The position numbers and the translations under genes were made by a program. A stretch of DNA of 64,000 bases from an uncultured Bacilli bacterium (GTDB lineage: Bacteria; Bacillota_I; Bacilli_A; RF39; UBA660), in NCBI GenBank assembly GCA_934141245.1, contig CAKPCB010000002.1, positions 124,001 through 188,000 on the forward strand. The letters are read 5' to 3'. Positions 37,192 through 46,047 of this stretch are shown in pieces (the stretch's first letter is position 1; each line of letters opens with the position of its first letter). The notes below the pieces were generated by a model. It had not been told where the DNA came from, ran no database searches, and was given only the letters and a program-made list of their open reading frames with translations.

Positions 37192-37220
37192 AAAAACTTC
37201 ACATTTTTTGTGAAGTTTTT
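37192..37220. terminator. Terminator after the ABC exporter genes
   Basis: A perfect 12-base-pair stem (37192-37203 with 37209-37220), 5-base loop; one arm starts with A-run and the other ends in T-run, so it can act in both directions. It overlaps the stop of the 37219 gene. Confidence 0.75.
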
Positions 37221-39024
37221 ATTTTTCAAATTGGGAATTATATAGTTTTGCATAGAATCCATTCTTTTTAAGTAATTCTTCATGAGTTCCTTGTTCAACT
37301 ATATCACCACTATCCATAACAAGGATTAAATCAGCATTTTTGATTGTTGATAATCTATGTGCAATTATGAATGAGGTTCTTCCTTCCATCAATTTATCCA
37401 TAGCTTTTTGAATTAATATTTCTGTTCTTGTATCTACTGATGAAGTTGCTTCATCTAATATTAGTATTTTAGGATCTGCAAGTATCGCTCTTGCAATGGT
37501 AAGAAGTTGTTTTTGTCCACCCGAGATATTGGTTGTTTCTTCATTTAACATCATATTATATCCATCTGGCAATGTTTGAATAAAGTGATGTACATGTGCC
37601 ATTTTACAAGCCTCTATTACTTCATCATCAGTTGCCTCTAATTTACCATATCTAATGTTTTCCATTATAGTACCATTAAATAACCATGTATCTTGTAGTA
37701 CCATACCAAATAATCCTCTTATATCTTCTTTTCTATAATCATTTATATTATGACCATCTACTAATATTTCACCAGAGTTTAAGTCATAGAATCTCATTAG
37801 AAGTTTAACTATAGTAGTTTTACCAGCCCCTGTTGGACCCACTATTGCTATCTTTTGTCCTGGTTTTACCTTAGCTGAGAAATCATTAATAATTATTTTA
37901 TCTTGATTGTAGCCAAACTTAACATTCTTAAATTCTACACTACCATCTATTTTATTAGTAGGAATAAATTCTTTATTTTTTTCTTTTTCTTCTTCTTCAT
38001 CTAAAAATTCAAATACTCTTTCGCTAGCTGCAACCATTGATTGTAACATATTAGATATTTGTGCAATTTGTGCGATTGGATTAGTGACGTTTTTTGTGTA
38101 TTGAATAAATGATTGAATATTACCTACTGTAATTCTTCCTATTATAGCAAAGTAACTACCAAGTATTGCGATTACTACATATCCTAGGTTACCAACAAAA
38201 TTCATAATAGGATGCATTAGACCTGAGACAAAGTTACTTTTCCAAGCAACATCAGCAAGTTTATTGTTATCATATTCAAATTTAGAAATCATTTTACTCT
38301 CAGCATTGAATACTCTTATAACGCTTTGATTAGAAAACATTTCTTCTACTTCACCATTAACATCAGCTAGATAATCTTGTTGAGATTTGAAGTAACCTTG
38401 ACTCTTTTTCATAATAAATGCAATTATTACAATTGATAATGGAAGGGTTAAAAGCGCTACTAATGTCATAATCCAGTCAATTGAGAACATCATAATTAGT
38501 ATTCCTACTATAGTTGTGACTGATGAAATTACTTGCGTTGCTTCTATATTTAGGTTTTGTGATAATGTATCTATATCATTTGTAATAACTGATAATATTT
38601 CACCGTGTGTTTTATTATCATAGAATTTCATAGGAAGTTTATTAATCTTTTTAGATACTTCTTTTCTTAATCTATATGCAAGTTTTTGTGAGATATTAGT
38701 CATTATAATACCTTGTATGTATGAAAATATTGCACTACATATATAAAGTGCTAGTAAGAATAGTAAGATTTTACCAATTTTAGTGAAGTTAATACCAGCT
38801 CCACCCGTATATTTACTTATTACTCCATTAAATAATTCAGTGGTTGCATTACCAAGTATTTTTGGCCCTACTACACTAAATATTGTACTAGCAATAGTAA
38901 ACAATACAACTATTATTAAAGCTATTTTATATTTTGATAGGTATCCCCATAATTTTTTTATAGTTCCTTTAAAGTCCTTTGCTTTTTCTACAGACATAGG
39001 AGGTCCACCTTTATGCTTAGGCAT
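37219..39024 (-). CDS. ABC exporter half-transporter, catalytically complete subunit
   Basis: A membrane domain of six helices (about residues 25-310) fused to an ATPase. Walker A is GPTGAGKT, the signature ISGGQKQL and Walker B ILILDEATSSVD with the catalytic Glu. A switch His is seen in IIAHRLST. It pairs with the 39017 product, which has a degenerate Walker B, to form a heterodimeric exporter of the BmrCD/LmrCD kind. Substrates of such pumps include drugs, peptides or lipids; this one cannot be told. It overlaps the upstream gene by eight bases. Confidence 0.92.
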   Translation of the reverse strand: MPKHKGGPPMSVEKAKDFKGTIKKLWGYLSKYKIALIIVVLFTIASTIFSVVGPKILGNATTELFNGVISKYTGGAGINFTKIGKILLFLLALYICSAIFSYIQGIIMTNISQKLAYRLRKEVSKKINKLPMKFYDNKTHGEILSVITNDIDTLSQNLNIEATQVISSVTTIVGILIMMFSIDWIMTLVALLTLPLSIVIIAFIMKKSQGYFKSQQDYLADVNGEVEEMFSNQSVIRVFNAESKMISKFEYDNNKLADVAWKSNFVSGLMHPIMNFVGNLGYVVIAILGSYFAIIGRITVGNIQSFIQYTKNVTNPIAQIAQISNMLQSMVAASERVFEFLDEEEEKEKNKEFIPTNKIDGSVEFKNVKFGYNQDKIIINDFSAKVKPGQKIAIVGPTGAGKTTIVKLLMRFYDLNSGEILVDGHNINDYRKEDIRGLFGMVLQDTWLFNGTIMENIRYGKLEATDDEVIEACKMAHVHHFIQTLPDGYNMMLNEETTNISGGQKQLLTIARAILADPKILILDEATSSVDTRTEILIQKAMDKLMEGRTSFIIAHRLSTIKNADLILVMDSGDIVEQGTHEELLKKNGFYAKLYNSQFEK

Positions 39025-41185
39025 TTTTAATCTCCTCCTCTCCTAATTGTGATGAAGCAATTTCTTTATATACTTCACAATTTTTTAACAATTCATTATG
39101 AGTACCCATTCCAACTACTTCACCTTGTTCTAGTACAATTATTTTATCAGCATTCATAATACTACTTATTCTTTGTGCTACTATTAGAATAGTACTATGT
39201 TTTGTATACTCTTTTAATGCTTTTCTAAGTTTTGCATCAGTTTTAAAGTCAAGTGCAGAGAAACTATCATCAAATATATATATTTCTGGATTTTTAGCAA
39301 TTGCTCTTGCTATAGCAAGACGTTGTTTTTGACCACCAGATACATTAGTTCCACCTTGCGAAATTGGACTACCAAATCCATCTTCTTTTTTATCTATAAA
39401 TTCTAATGACTGACTTATTTGTGCAACACGCTTCATTTCTTCTTTTGATAGTTTTTCATTACCTAATTTTAAGTTAGAAGCAATTGTACCTGAGAAAAGT
39501 ACTCCTTTTTGAGGAACAAATCCAATTTTTTCTCTTAAGTCTTTAATTTTTACATCTTTAATGTCACATTCATCTACTAAAATCTTACCACCAGTTACAT
39601 CAAAGAACCTTGCAACTAAGTTAATTAAAGTAGATTTACCACTACCGGTTGATCCAATGAATGCGACAGTCTCACCCTTGTTTGCAGTAAAGTTAATATT
39701 TCTTAATACATCTTCTTCAGCATCTGGGTATCTAAAATATACATCACGGAATTCTACCTTTCCTTTAGTCTTTTCATTAAATTTCTTTGGTTTTATTGGA
39801 TCTTTTACAGTTACCTCTTTATTTAATACTTCAGCAATTCTTTTAATTGAAACAAGTGCTCTTGGCATCATTATAGAAACCATTGATATCATTAAGAAGG
39901 CCATTATAATTTGCATTGAATATTGAATAAGTGCCATTAAATCTCCAATTTGAATAGTTGCGTTATCAATTCTATCTGCACCTACCCAAATTATTAATAT
40001 ACATATTGCGTTCATAATAAACATCATTGTTGGCATCATTACAGACATAACTTTATTTACAAATAAGTTAACTTTAGTTAAATCTTTATTTGCTTTATCA
40101 AATCTTTTTTCCTCATATTTTTCAGTTGCGAATGCTCTAATGACTGGTAATCCAGTTAGAATTTCTCTTGATACTAAGTTAACTCTATCAAGTAACTCTT
40201 GTACCTTTTTAAAGTTAGGAACTGCAACAAAGAATAGAACTAATATAACTGCAAGAATAGCTACTAGTGCTACTCCTATTACCCATGCCATGGAACTATC
40301 TTTAACTTTTAAGAAAGCTCCTATACCAATTATTGGCGCATATACAACGACTCTCATAAGCATTACTATAAGCATTTGTATTTGTTGTATATCATTAGTA
40401 GTTCTAGTAATTAGAGAGCTTGCACTTAAGCTTTCAAACTCTTCATTTGAAAAACTCATTACTTTTTTAACTACTTTACTTCTTAACTCTTTAGCGAATG
40501 CACTAGATAATCTACTAATTAAATATGAATTACAAATAGTAATTAATGCAGATACCAATGTTATTCCTAACATCTTTAGACCTGCTTTAGCAATATATTT
40601 CATTTGTACTTTTTCTATGTCAAGTCCAACTGCTTTATATTCTTCTTTAACTCTATTTATTGCATATTGCTTTACTACAGACTCTCCCATACTATCCATT
40701 TTAGCTTTAATAGTATCTATGGATGTATCACTAGGTATATTAGGGTTACTCTCACCCGTATTCATACTCTTCATTTGTTTCATTGCAGATAAAATAGAAA
40801 GCGGTGTAGAAATCTCTTTTTCAATTGATGATAGAGTATCATTATTAACATTTTCTAAAATATACAATGATTCGTTTTTAAGAGCTGGATAAAGTTTAAC
40901 ATATTCATTATATTTTTTACTTTCAAGATTAGATTTTGATATTTTAGTATAATTATCTAATATATCTTGTTTATCACCCATAAATATTTTAAGTTCATTG
41001 TATGTTTCTTCTCTCATTACTATTGGTGATGCATATTCTATACCATTTTGTTGTATACCAACATTTACTATATTTGAAGTATATGAAGGTAATGCAAGAT
41101 CACAATTAGCTAAAAGTACTAAGAAAATGATTATAAAACCTATTTTAGGTAAATGTTTTTTTAATATTTTCAAAATCTCTTTCAT
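39017..41185 (-). CDS. ABC exporter half-transporter, partner with degenerate nucleotide site
   Basis: A 722-residue half-transporter. It has an extracellular loop of about 140 residues between helices 1 and 2 that its partner lacks. Its ATPase has Walker A GSTGSGKS and signature VSGGQKQR, but Walker B reads IYIFDDSFSALD, with Asp where the catalytic Glu should be, and the switch histidine is Gln (IVAQRIS). One of the two ATP sites of the pair is therefore non-hydrolysing, as in known heterodimeric exporters. It directly follows the TetR gene with overlapping start and stop. Confidence 0.92.
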   Translation of the reverse strand: MKEILKILKKHLPKIGFIIIFLVLLANCDLALPSYTSNIVNVGIQQNGIEYASPIVMREETYNELKIFMGDKQDILDNYTKISKSNLESKKYNEYVKLYPALKNESLYILENVNNDTLSSIEKEISTPLSILSAMKQMKSMNTGESNPNIPSDTSIDTIKAKMDSMGESVVKQYAINRVKEEYKAVGLDIEKVQMKYIAKAGLKMLGITLVSALITICNSYLISRLSSAFAKELRSKVVKKVMSFSNEEFESLSASSLITRTTNDIQQIQMLIVMLMRVVVYAPIIGIGAFLKVKDSSMAWVIGVALVAILAVILVLFFVAVPNFKKVQELLDRVNLVSREILTGLPVIRAFATEKYEEKRFDKANKDLTKVNLFVNKVMSVMMPTMMFIMNAICILIIWVGADRIDNATIQIGDLMALIQYSMQIIMAFLMISMVSIMMPRALVSIKRIAEVLNKEVTVKDPIKPKKFNEKTKGKVEFRDVYFRYPDAEEDVLRNINFTANKGETVAFIGSTGSGKSTLINLVARFFDVTGGKILVDECDIKDVKIKDLREKIGFVPQKGVLFSGTIASNLKLGNEKLSKEEMKRVAQISQSLEFIDKKEDGFGSPISQGGTNVSGGQKQRLAIARAIAKNPEIYIFDDSFSALDFKTDAKLRKALKEYTKHSTILIVAQRISSIMNADKIIVLEQGEVVGMGTHNELLKNCEVYKEIASSQLGEEEIKNA

Positions 41186-41799
41186 TAATTTCCTCCTTCT
41201 TCATAAAATGCACTTTTTAATAAGTTTAATTGTTCATTATAATACTTTTTAATTATATTTAAGTCTTCCATTTCATTTACTAATTTAGTTAAATTATCCA
41301 TAAAAAGCATTATTATTATATGTAAAAGATTTAATATGTCGCACTTATTTTTAATAACAAGATAATCCTTGTTTATATATTCAAAAAGATATTCCTCTAA
41401 CATTTTATTAGGTTTTTTTCTAAGAAGTTCATTAGCAATTAAGTAATTCATATTTAGAAATACTTTCTTTATAAAATTTGAATTATTATTTTTTATTATA
41501 TTATTACTAAGTAATGTAAATAAGTTTTCAAATGTAGAAAATATCTCTCCATTATTATCATTTAATGTTTTTATAATAATTCTTTCAAAGTTAGCTTTAT
41601 ATTCATTTAAAAGATAAAAGTATAAATCTTCTTTATCTGTAAAATACATATAAAAACTACCTCTAGATATATTTGAATTCTTAATTATTTGATTAAGTGA
41701 TACATCTTGATAAAGATTATTTGAAAACTCTTTTTTAGACGCATCTATTATCTTTTGTTGTTTTTCCTGAGATAAATTATAAAATGTTTTACTTGGCAT
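41185..41799 (-). CDS. TetR-family transcriptional regulator of the ABC exporter
   Basis: The first 55 residues form a TetR helix-turn-helix: KQQKIIDASKKEFSNNLYQDVSLNQIIKNSNISRGSFYMYFTDKEDLY is laid out exactly as in the family. The C-terminal 150 residues are a variable ligand-binding helical bundle. It is the first gene of the operon and overlaps the exporter start by one base. A perfect palindrome in its promoter (41837-41851) is almost certainly its operator, so it represses itself and the exporter until a ligand binds. Confidence 0.92.
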   Translation of the reverse strand: MPSKTFYNLSQEKQQKIIDASKKEFSNNLYQDVSLNQIIKNSNISRGSFYMYFTDKEDLYFYLLNEYKANFERIIIKTLNDNNGEIFSTFENLFTLLSNNIIKNNNSNFIKKVFLNMNYLIANELLRKKPNKMLEEYLFEYINKDYLVIKNKCDILNLLHIIIMLFMDNLTKLVNEMEDLNIIKKYYNEQLNLLKSAFYEEGGN

Positions 41800-41828
41800 A
41801 TTATCACCTTCTAATTATGAACTATTTA

Positions 41829-41858
41829 ATTATAGTATGACAAGTTGTCATGTGTCAA
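41829..41858 (-). promoter_or_regulatory. Promoter with built-in TetR operator
   Basis: Minus strand: -35 TTGACA (41853-41858), 18-base spacer, -10 TATAAT (41829-41834), both perfect consensus. The spacer is mostly filled by the 15-base palindrome ATGACAA-C-TTGTCAT (41837-41851). Binding there would block polymerase directly. The start codon is 30 bases downstream. Confidence 0.8.
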
Positions 41859-41870
41859 TAAAAAAAAGAA

Positions 41871-41890
41871 TACTAAATAAAAATTTAGTA
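41871..41890 (-). terminator. Terminator after the phosphohexomutase gene
   Basis: A perfect 8-base-pair stem (41871-41878 with 41883-41890), 4-base loop, then TTCTTTTTTTT on the minus strand. It is just past the stop at 41897 and 13 bases before the TetR promoter. Confidence 0.75.
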
Positions 41891-41896
41891 CACTTA

Positions 41897-43270
41897 TTAC
41901 TTATTAAAATATTTGATTAAATTAATAAATTCTCTTTGAATTGATTTTAGTTTATCTTCACTAGAAGACTCAAATCTAGCAGTTATATTAGGACCAGTAT
42001 TACTTACTCTAATAAGTGCCCAAGAATCATCTCTAATTACTTTAACACCATCTGTATCATCTATATTAAATCGCATATTTATACAATATTTTTTAATATC
42101 TTCTATTACCCTTTCCTTAATATCATTAGGAGAGTGAATCTTAATTTCATCAGTAGAATAATACTTGTCAATACCATTAACTAAATCACTTAAATTTTTA
42201 TCAGTATTAGATAACAATTCAACCATTCTTAGACCAGCATATATTCCGCTTCCAATAACTGGAATTCTATCATTAAAATATACATGTCCAGAATACTCAC
42301 CACCAAATGGTATTCCGTCTTCTATTACTTTACTACAAGTATATGAAGCCCCAGTCCTATAGCAAATTGGATTTCCACCCCATTTTACTATTTCATTTTT
42401 TAATGCATTAGAACACTTAACATCATATAAAATACGCTTATCTGAATTGTTAAGTATAATGTCTTTACACATTATAGCCATATATGTATCAGTCTTTATA
42501 ATGTTACCAAGCTCATCAACAATACCGCATCTATCTCCATCACCATCAAAACCAATACCAATATCTGCGCCTAATTCTAATACTTTGTCACTTAATTGTT
42601 TTTGATTTTCATTTACACAAGGATCAGGATGATGATTAGGAAAATCTGAATCACTTTTCTCATTTATAATTGTCAAATCCAAGTCAAAAAGTTCAAATAT
42701 TTTTCTTGCAATTACACTTGTCGTACCATTTGCTAAATCTAATACTACTTTTAGTTTTCTATTTCCTAATTTAATATCATTTTTATATAAATCCAAATAA
42801 TCTTTAGTAATATCATATTTACTAAATCGGCCTACACCTTCAGAAAACTTACCATTTACAGTAAAATCATAAAAATCAGATATAGCACTACCCTTAACAT
42901 TTCCACTTTCATCAAAAGAAAATTTAAATCCATTATCATCCTTAGGATTATGACTAGCCGTAACCATTATATAACTAGGAATTTTTAATACTTCCTTAGC
43001 ATACAAAGCCATTGGTGTTGTTACAAGTCCTAGGCTTATTACATCTACACCTGTAGATAATATTCCAAGTACCAACGCAAGAGAAAGTTCCATTGAAGAA
43101 TGTCTATTGTCATAACCAACAATACATGTATTTTTATTTTTATTTAAAAGCATAGTACCATAACTTTTACCAATTGTATACGCAATATTTTTATCTATTT
43201 GTTCTGGATATTTACCTCTTATATCATATGCTTTAAATATTTCCCTTTTTATATCTTTTACAATTTCCAT
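41897..43270 (-). CDS. Phosphomannomutase/phosphoglucomutase
   Basis: An alpha-D-phosphohexomutase that interconverts hexose-6-phosphate and hexose-1-phosphate, supplying sugar nucleotides for the capsule. Motifs: FKAYDIRGKYP at the start, the phosphoserine loop TASHNPKDDNGFK near residues 99-111, the metal loop GFDGDGDRCGIVD near residue 240 and the sugar loop GGEYSGH near residue 318. The start is the ATG at 43270, after GGAGG; the upstream in-frame ATG at 43300 overlaps the previous gene and leaves that site inside. Mannose or glucose preference cannot be read. Confidence 0.9.
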   Translation of the reverse strand: MEIVKDIKREIFKAYDIRGKYPEQIDKNIAYTIGKSYGTMLLNKNKNTCIVGYDNRHSSMELSLALVLGILSTGVDVISLGLVTTPMALYAKEVLKIPSYIMVTASHNPKDDNGFKFSFDESGNVKGSAISDFYDFTVNGKFSEGVGRFSKYDITKDYLDLYKNDIKLGNRKLKVVLDLANGTTSVIARKIFELFDLDLTIINEKSDSDFPNHHPDPCVNENQKQLSDKVLELGADIGIGFDGDGDRCGIVDELGNIIKTDTYMAIMCKDIILNNSDKRILYDVKCSNALKNEIVKWGGNPICYRTGASYTCSKVIEDGIPFGGEYSGHVYFNDRIPVIGSGIYAGLRMVELLSNTDKNLSDLVNGIDKYYSTDEIKIHSPNDIKERVIEDIKKYCINMRFNIDDTDGVKVIRDDSWALIRVSNTGPNITARFESSSEDKLKSIQREFINLIKYFNK

Positions 43271-43284
43271 ATTTCCTCCATAAT

Positions 43285-43806
43285 CTATTTGTTTACACAT
43301 GTAAACCCTAGATTCTCATAATATTTCTTTTGATCACTAGGTTTGTTTAGAAACTGTTCAAGTTTTGTCTTATCAACTGAATTATTGCTAAAATCAAAAA
43401 TTATTGTATTTGATGTATCATCAAAACTAGAACCCTTTACATCCTTTAATTTAGTTATGTCTAATTGTGAAGAATTATTGTCCTGTAATAGAATACTATC
43501 ATACATTATTTTAAGTGATACCACTTCATCATCTTTATATTCTGTAACAACATTTATTAAGTCTTTGTTATCGTCTAAGGGATTCATTATATTACAAGTT
43601 AAATTATTACCATTAACATTGTTAGTGTTGTTATCCTTTTGATCAATTTTATCATCAACTTTTTCAGTATTATTATTTTTATTATTGTTTGTATTATTTA
43701 ACTTTTCATTCGGTATAAGTACTCTAAGTAAAGGTGGTATTCCAATCATTATAATTAAAAACACAATAATCAAATAATATAAACCATATCCATTGTTATC
43801 TTTCAT
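43285..43806 (-). CDS. Membrane-anchored protein of unknown function
   Basis: A 173-residue protein with one N-terminal helix (LYYLIIVFLIIMIGIPPLL), then a 50-residue linker of almost only Asn, Lys, Asp and Thr, then a small outer domain. That domain starts with a cysteine (NNLTCNIMN) and ends with one (GFTCVNK), the same layout as the lipoproteins at 28392 and 31747. It overlaps the alternative, not the preferred, start of the phosphohexomutase gene. Function unknown. Confidence 0.7.
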   Translation of the reverse strand: MKDNNGYGLYYLIIVFLIIMIGIPPLLRVLIPNEKLNNTNNNKNNNTEKVDDKIDQKDNNTNNVNGNNLTCNIMNPLDDNKDLINVVTEYKDDEVVSLKIMYDSILLQDNNSSQLDITKLKDVKGSSFDDTSNTIIFDFSNNSVDKTKLEQFLNKPSDQKKYYENLGFTCVNK

Positions 43807-43892
43807 GTATAACCAAATCCTTCCTATTATATGTATAATAATATCATACTTTTAACAAAAGTTAAATGCTTATCAATTAAATTTTTAAAAAA

Positions 43893-43912
43893 AGAGTGTA
43901 TCAAAACACTCT
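43893..43912 (-). terminator. Terminator after trigger factor
   Basis: A perfect 7-base-pair stem (43893-43899 with 43906-43912), 6-base loop, followed on the minus strand by a run of seven T. Confidence 0.7.
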
Positions 43913-43914
43913 AA

Positions 43915-45183
43915 TTATTTATTATTTTCCTTTAGGTAATCAATAACCTTTCTCATTTCAAGATCATATTTTACCATTTCAATACCACCAAATGCTTTTA
44001 AGAACTCTTCTTCCTTCATATTGTATTTTTCTGCAAGTTTTGATGCTTCAGCTGATGCTTCCTCATCAGTTACTTCTAATTTTTCCAATTTAGAAATTTC
44101 TTCTAGCATTAAACGATATAAAACATGAGAGTAAGCTTCTTTTTCTAATTGATTTCTTAAATCTTTCTCAGTTGTTTTAGTAAATTGATAATATAATTCT
44201 AGTGATATTCCTTGCATTTTGATTTGCTCTTCAAAACGATGAATTAATCTATCAACCTCTTCTTCTACCATTTCTTCTGGAATATCTACTTCTGTATTCT
44301 TACCAACTTCTTCAAGTAGTTTGTCAACATATTTATTTTCAGCATCCATCTCTTTTTGGGCTTCAATATTCTTTTTGATTTCTTCTTCAAGTGTTTCTTT
44401 TGAATTAACACCTTCCATACCTAAGTCTTCAAACAACTCTTTGTCAAGCTCACGCTTTGTTTTTTCTTTTATTTCATTTACTTTTACTTTAAATACTACT
44501 TCTTTTCCTTTTAACTCCTCTGCTGGATAGTCCTCAGGAAATGTTACATTAATATCTTTTTCTTCAGATGCTTTCATTCCAATAAGTTGATCTTCAAACC
44601 CAGGTATAAAAGTATTACTACCTATTTCTAACTCGTAGTTTTCACCTTTTCCACCTTCAAATTTTTCTCCATCTTTGAATCCTTCAAAATCAATTATTGC
44701 AACGTTACCTTTTTCTACACTGCCGTTTTCCTTAACAACTAAATCACTGTATCTTTCCAATATATGTGAGATTTCATGATCTATTTCTTCTTTTGTAACA
44801 CTAACCTTTTCTTTTGTAACTTTTAATCCTTTATACTTCTTAACATTTACATCAGGCTTTGTTATAAATGTAAATTTAAATTCTATTTTTTCATCACTTA
44901 TGTTTGTTATATCAACTTTTGGTTGTGCAACAGGAACTGATTCATCTCCTAATTGTGTTAATGCTTTCATGTATGCATCTTGTATTACAAAGTCACTTGC
45001 ATCAAAAAACAAACTCTCTTTGCCATATTTTTTTTCATATACATTTCTAGGTGCTTTACCCTTTCTGAAACCAGCTATAGTTACTTCTTTATTTTTTTTG
45101 TCAAAAGCCTTATCTAAAGCTTTTACCCATTCGTCTCCTTCAATTGTTATTTTTATTTCCTTAATATTTTTTTTATTTGCCAT
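43915..45183 (-). CDS. tig: Trigger factor (ribosome-associated chaperone and prolyl isomerase)
   Basis: It binds near the ribosome exit tunnel and folds new proteins. The N-terminal ribosome-binding domain has the tail loop motif GFRKGKAPRNVYEKKYG (GFRxGxxP, residues about 38-54). The FKBP-type domain follows (VAIIDFEGFKDGEKFEGG, EDYPAEELKGKEVVFKV), then the helical C-terminal chaperone arms. At 422 residues it is full length. RBS GGAGGG precedes the ATG. Confidence 0.95.
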   Translation of the reverse strand: MANKKNIKEIKITIEGDEWVKALDKAFDKKNKEVTIAGFRKGKAPRNVYEKKYGKESLFFDASDFVIQDAYMKALTQLGDESVPVAQPKVDITNISDEKIEFKFTFITKPDVNVKKYKGLKVTKEKVSVTKEEIDHEISHILERYSDLVVKENGSVEKGNVAIIDFEGFKDGEKFEGGKGENYELEIGSNTFIPGFEDQLIGMKASEEKDINVTFPEDYPAEELKGKEVVFKVKVNEIKEKTKRELDKELFEDLGMEGVNSKETLEEEIKKNIEAQKEMDAENKYVDKLLEEVGKNTEVDIPEEMVEEEVDRLIHRFEEQIKMQGISLELYYQFTKTTEKDLRNQLEKEAYSHVLYRLMLEEISKLEKLEVTDEEASAEASKLAEKYNMKEEEFLKAFGGIEMVKYDLEMRKVIDYLKENNK

Positions 45184-45286
45184 TTTATTCCCTCCAACAA
45201 TTAATTATTATATATTATATCCTGATTTAAAACAAGTGATATTTTATGATACTTTTCAATACAGCAATTTATAATCAATAGCCTTC

Positions 45287-45313
45287 ACTTACATCATAAG
45301 ATTACATAAACTA
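45287..45313 (+). promoter_or_regulatory. Putative SigK/SigE-type promoter for the collagen-like protein
   Basis: The bases AC (45287-45288), 16-base spacer, CATAAACTA (45305-45313) fit the SigK pattern AC-N16/17-CATANNNTA exactly. The expected start of transcription is about 14 bases before the ATG. The gene product looks like a spore-surface protein, which agrees. A vegetative promoter is not evident here. Confidence 0.5.
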
Positions 45314-45333
45314 TTAACGGAAGGGGAATAAAT

Positions 45334-45978
45334 ATGTTTGATGATAAAGAAAAAAATTGTAATAACAAAAAAATAAAATCAAAGTGCAATTTTTGCTATG
45401 TTATAGGTCCGACCGGACCAACGGGAATTTCACCATCACTAAGCATTGGAACTGTTACAACAGGTGCTCCTGGCACTGAAGCAAGTGCATCAATTACTGG
45501 TAATTCTCCAGATTATGTACTAAACTTAACTATACCAGAAGGCCCAACAGGCCCAGCAAATTCTGGAGTATATGGACGTAAATATAGTACAGCTGGTGAT
45601 ACTGTGGCATTAGAAACTAATATAGCTCAAAATCTTCCTTTAGGAAGTAATGGTCCAAGTAGTGGAATAACTACTGCTACACAAAATGCCTTAACTATTA
45701 CAGAAGATGGCACATATAAAGTTGATTATTATTTTTCAGGCAGTTCAAGTGTTAATAGTAACTTAACCGTCGAAGTAAAACAAGGGGCAGTGCCTATAGG
45801 CAGTTCAAGCATTGTGAAAAGTGTTACTGCAAATCAAATTAATGATTTTGTAGGAAGTACTATAAATTCATTTAATGCAGGTGATGAAATTAGTTTAATA
45901 ATAACTTCAAGTGCTGCTGCAACCATATCGCCAGGTTCTGGAACAAATACATACTTAAATATAGTTAAATTATCATAA
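45334..45978 (+). CDS. Collagen-like, BclA-type spore surface protein
   Basis: A 214-residue protein with a short charged, cysteine-containing N-terminus, a very short Gly-Pro-Thr run (GPTGPTGIS and later EGPTGPANSG), and a C-terminal domain. That domain (about residues 90-214) looks like the C1q/TNF-like jelly-roll of BclA proteins: ALTITEDGTYKVDYYFSGS, then INSFNAGDEISLIITSS, then TYLNIVKL. In Bacillus and Clostridium such proteins coat the exosporium. It lacks a signal peptide, as expected for a mother-cell product. RBS GGAAGGGG. A phage tail origin is a less likely alternative. Confidence 0.78.
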   Translation: MFDDKEKNCNNKKIKSKCNFCYVIGPTGPTGISPSLSIGTVTTGAPGTEASASITGNSPDYVLNLTIPEGPTGPANSGVYGRKYSTAGDTVALETNIAQNLPLGSNGPSSGITTATQNALTITEDGTYKVDYYFSGSSSVNSNLTVEVKQGAVPIGSSSIVKSVTANQINDFVGSTINSFNAGDEISLIITSSAAATISPGSGTNTYLNIVKLS

Positions 45979-45988
45979 CTACTATTAT

Positions 45989-46005
45989 GAGCACATTAGG
46001 TGCTC
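45989..46005 (+). terminator. Terminator after the collagen-like gene
   Basis: A perfect 6-base-pair GC-rich stem (GAGCAC/GTGCTC) with 5-base loop and then TTTTA, 11 bases past the stop. Confidence 0.7.
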
Positions 46006-46027
46006 TTTTATAATGCATATACAAAAA

Positions 46028-46047
46028 AATCACCTTAAGCAGTGATT
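46028..46047 (-). terminator. Terminator after the DUF11-like gene
   Basis: A 6-base-pair stem (46028-46033 with 46042-46047), 8-base loop, then seven T on the minus strand. It overlaps the stop of the shifted frame (46046-46048), which supports that frame as the real gene end. Confidence 0.65.

Noticed and set aside
40140..40892. Long plus-strand open frame (250 codons) opposite the ABC exporter.
   Set aside because: It mirrors the codon structure of a well-supported exporter gene, has no ribosome binding site and no recognisable motifs.
45400..45570. Phage tail fibre from the Gly-Pro-Thr repeats.
   Set aside because: No phage genes are near, the C-terminal domain looks like BclA, and the promoter is of sporulation type. 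It remains a minor alternative.
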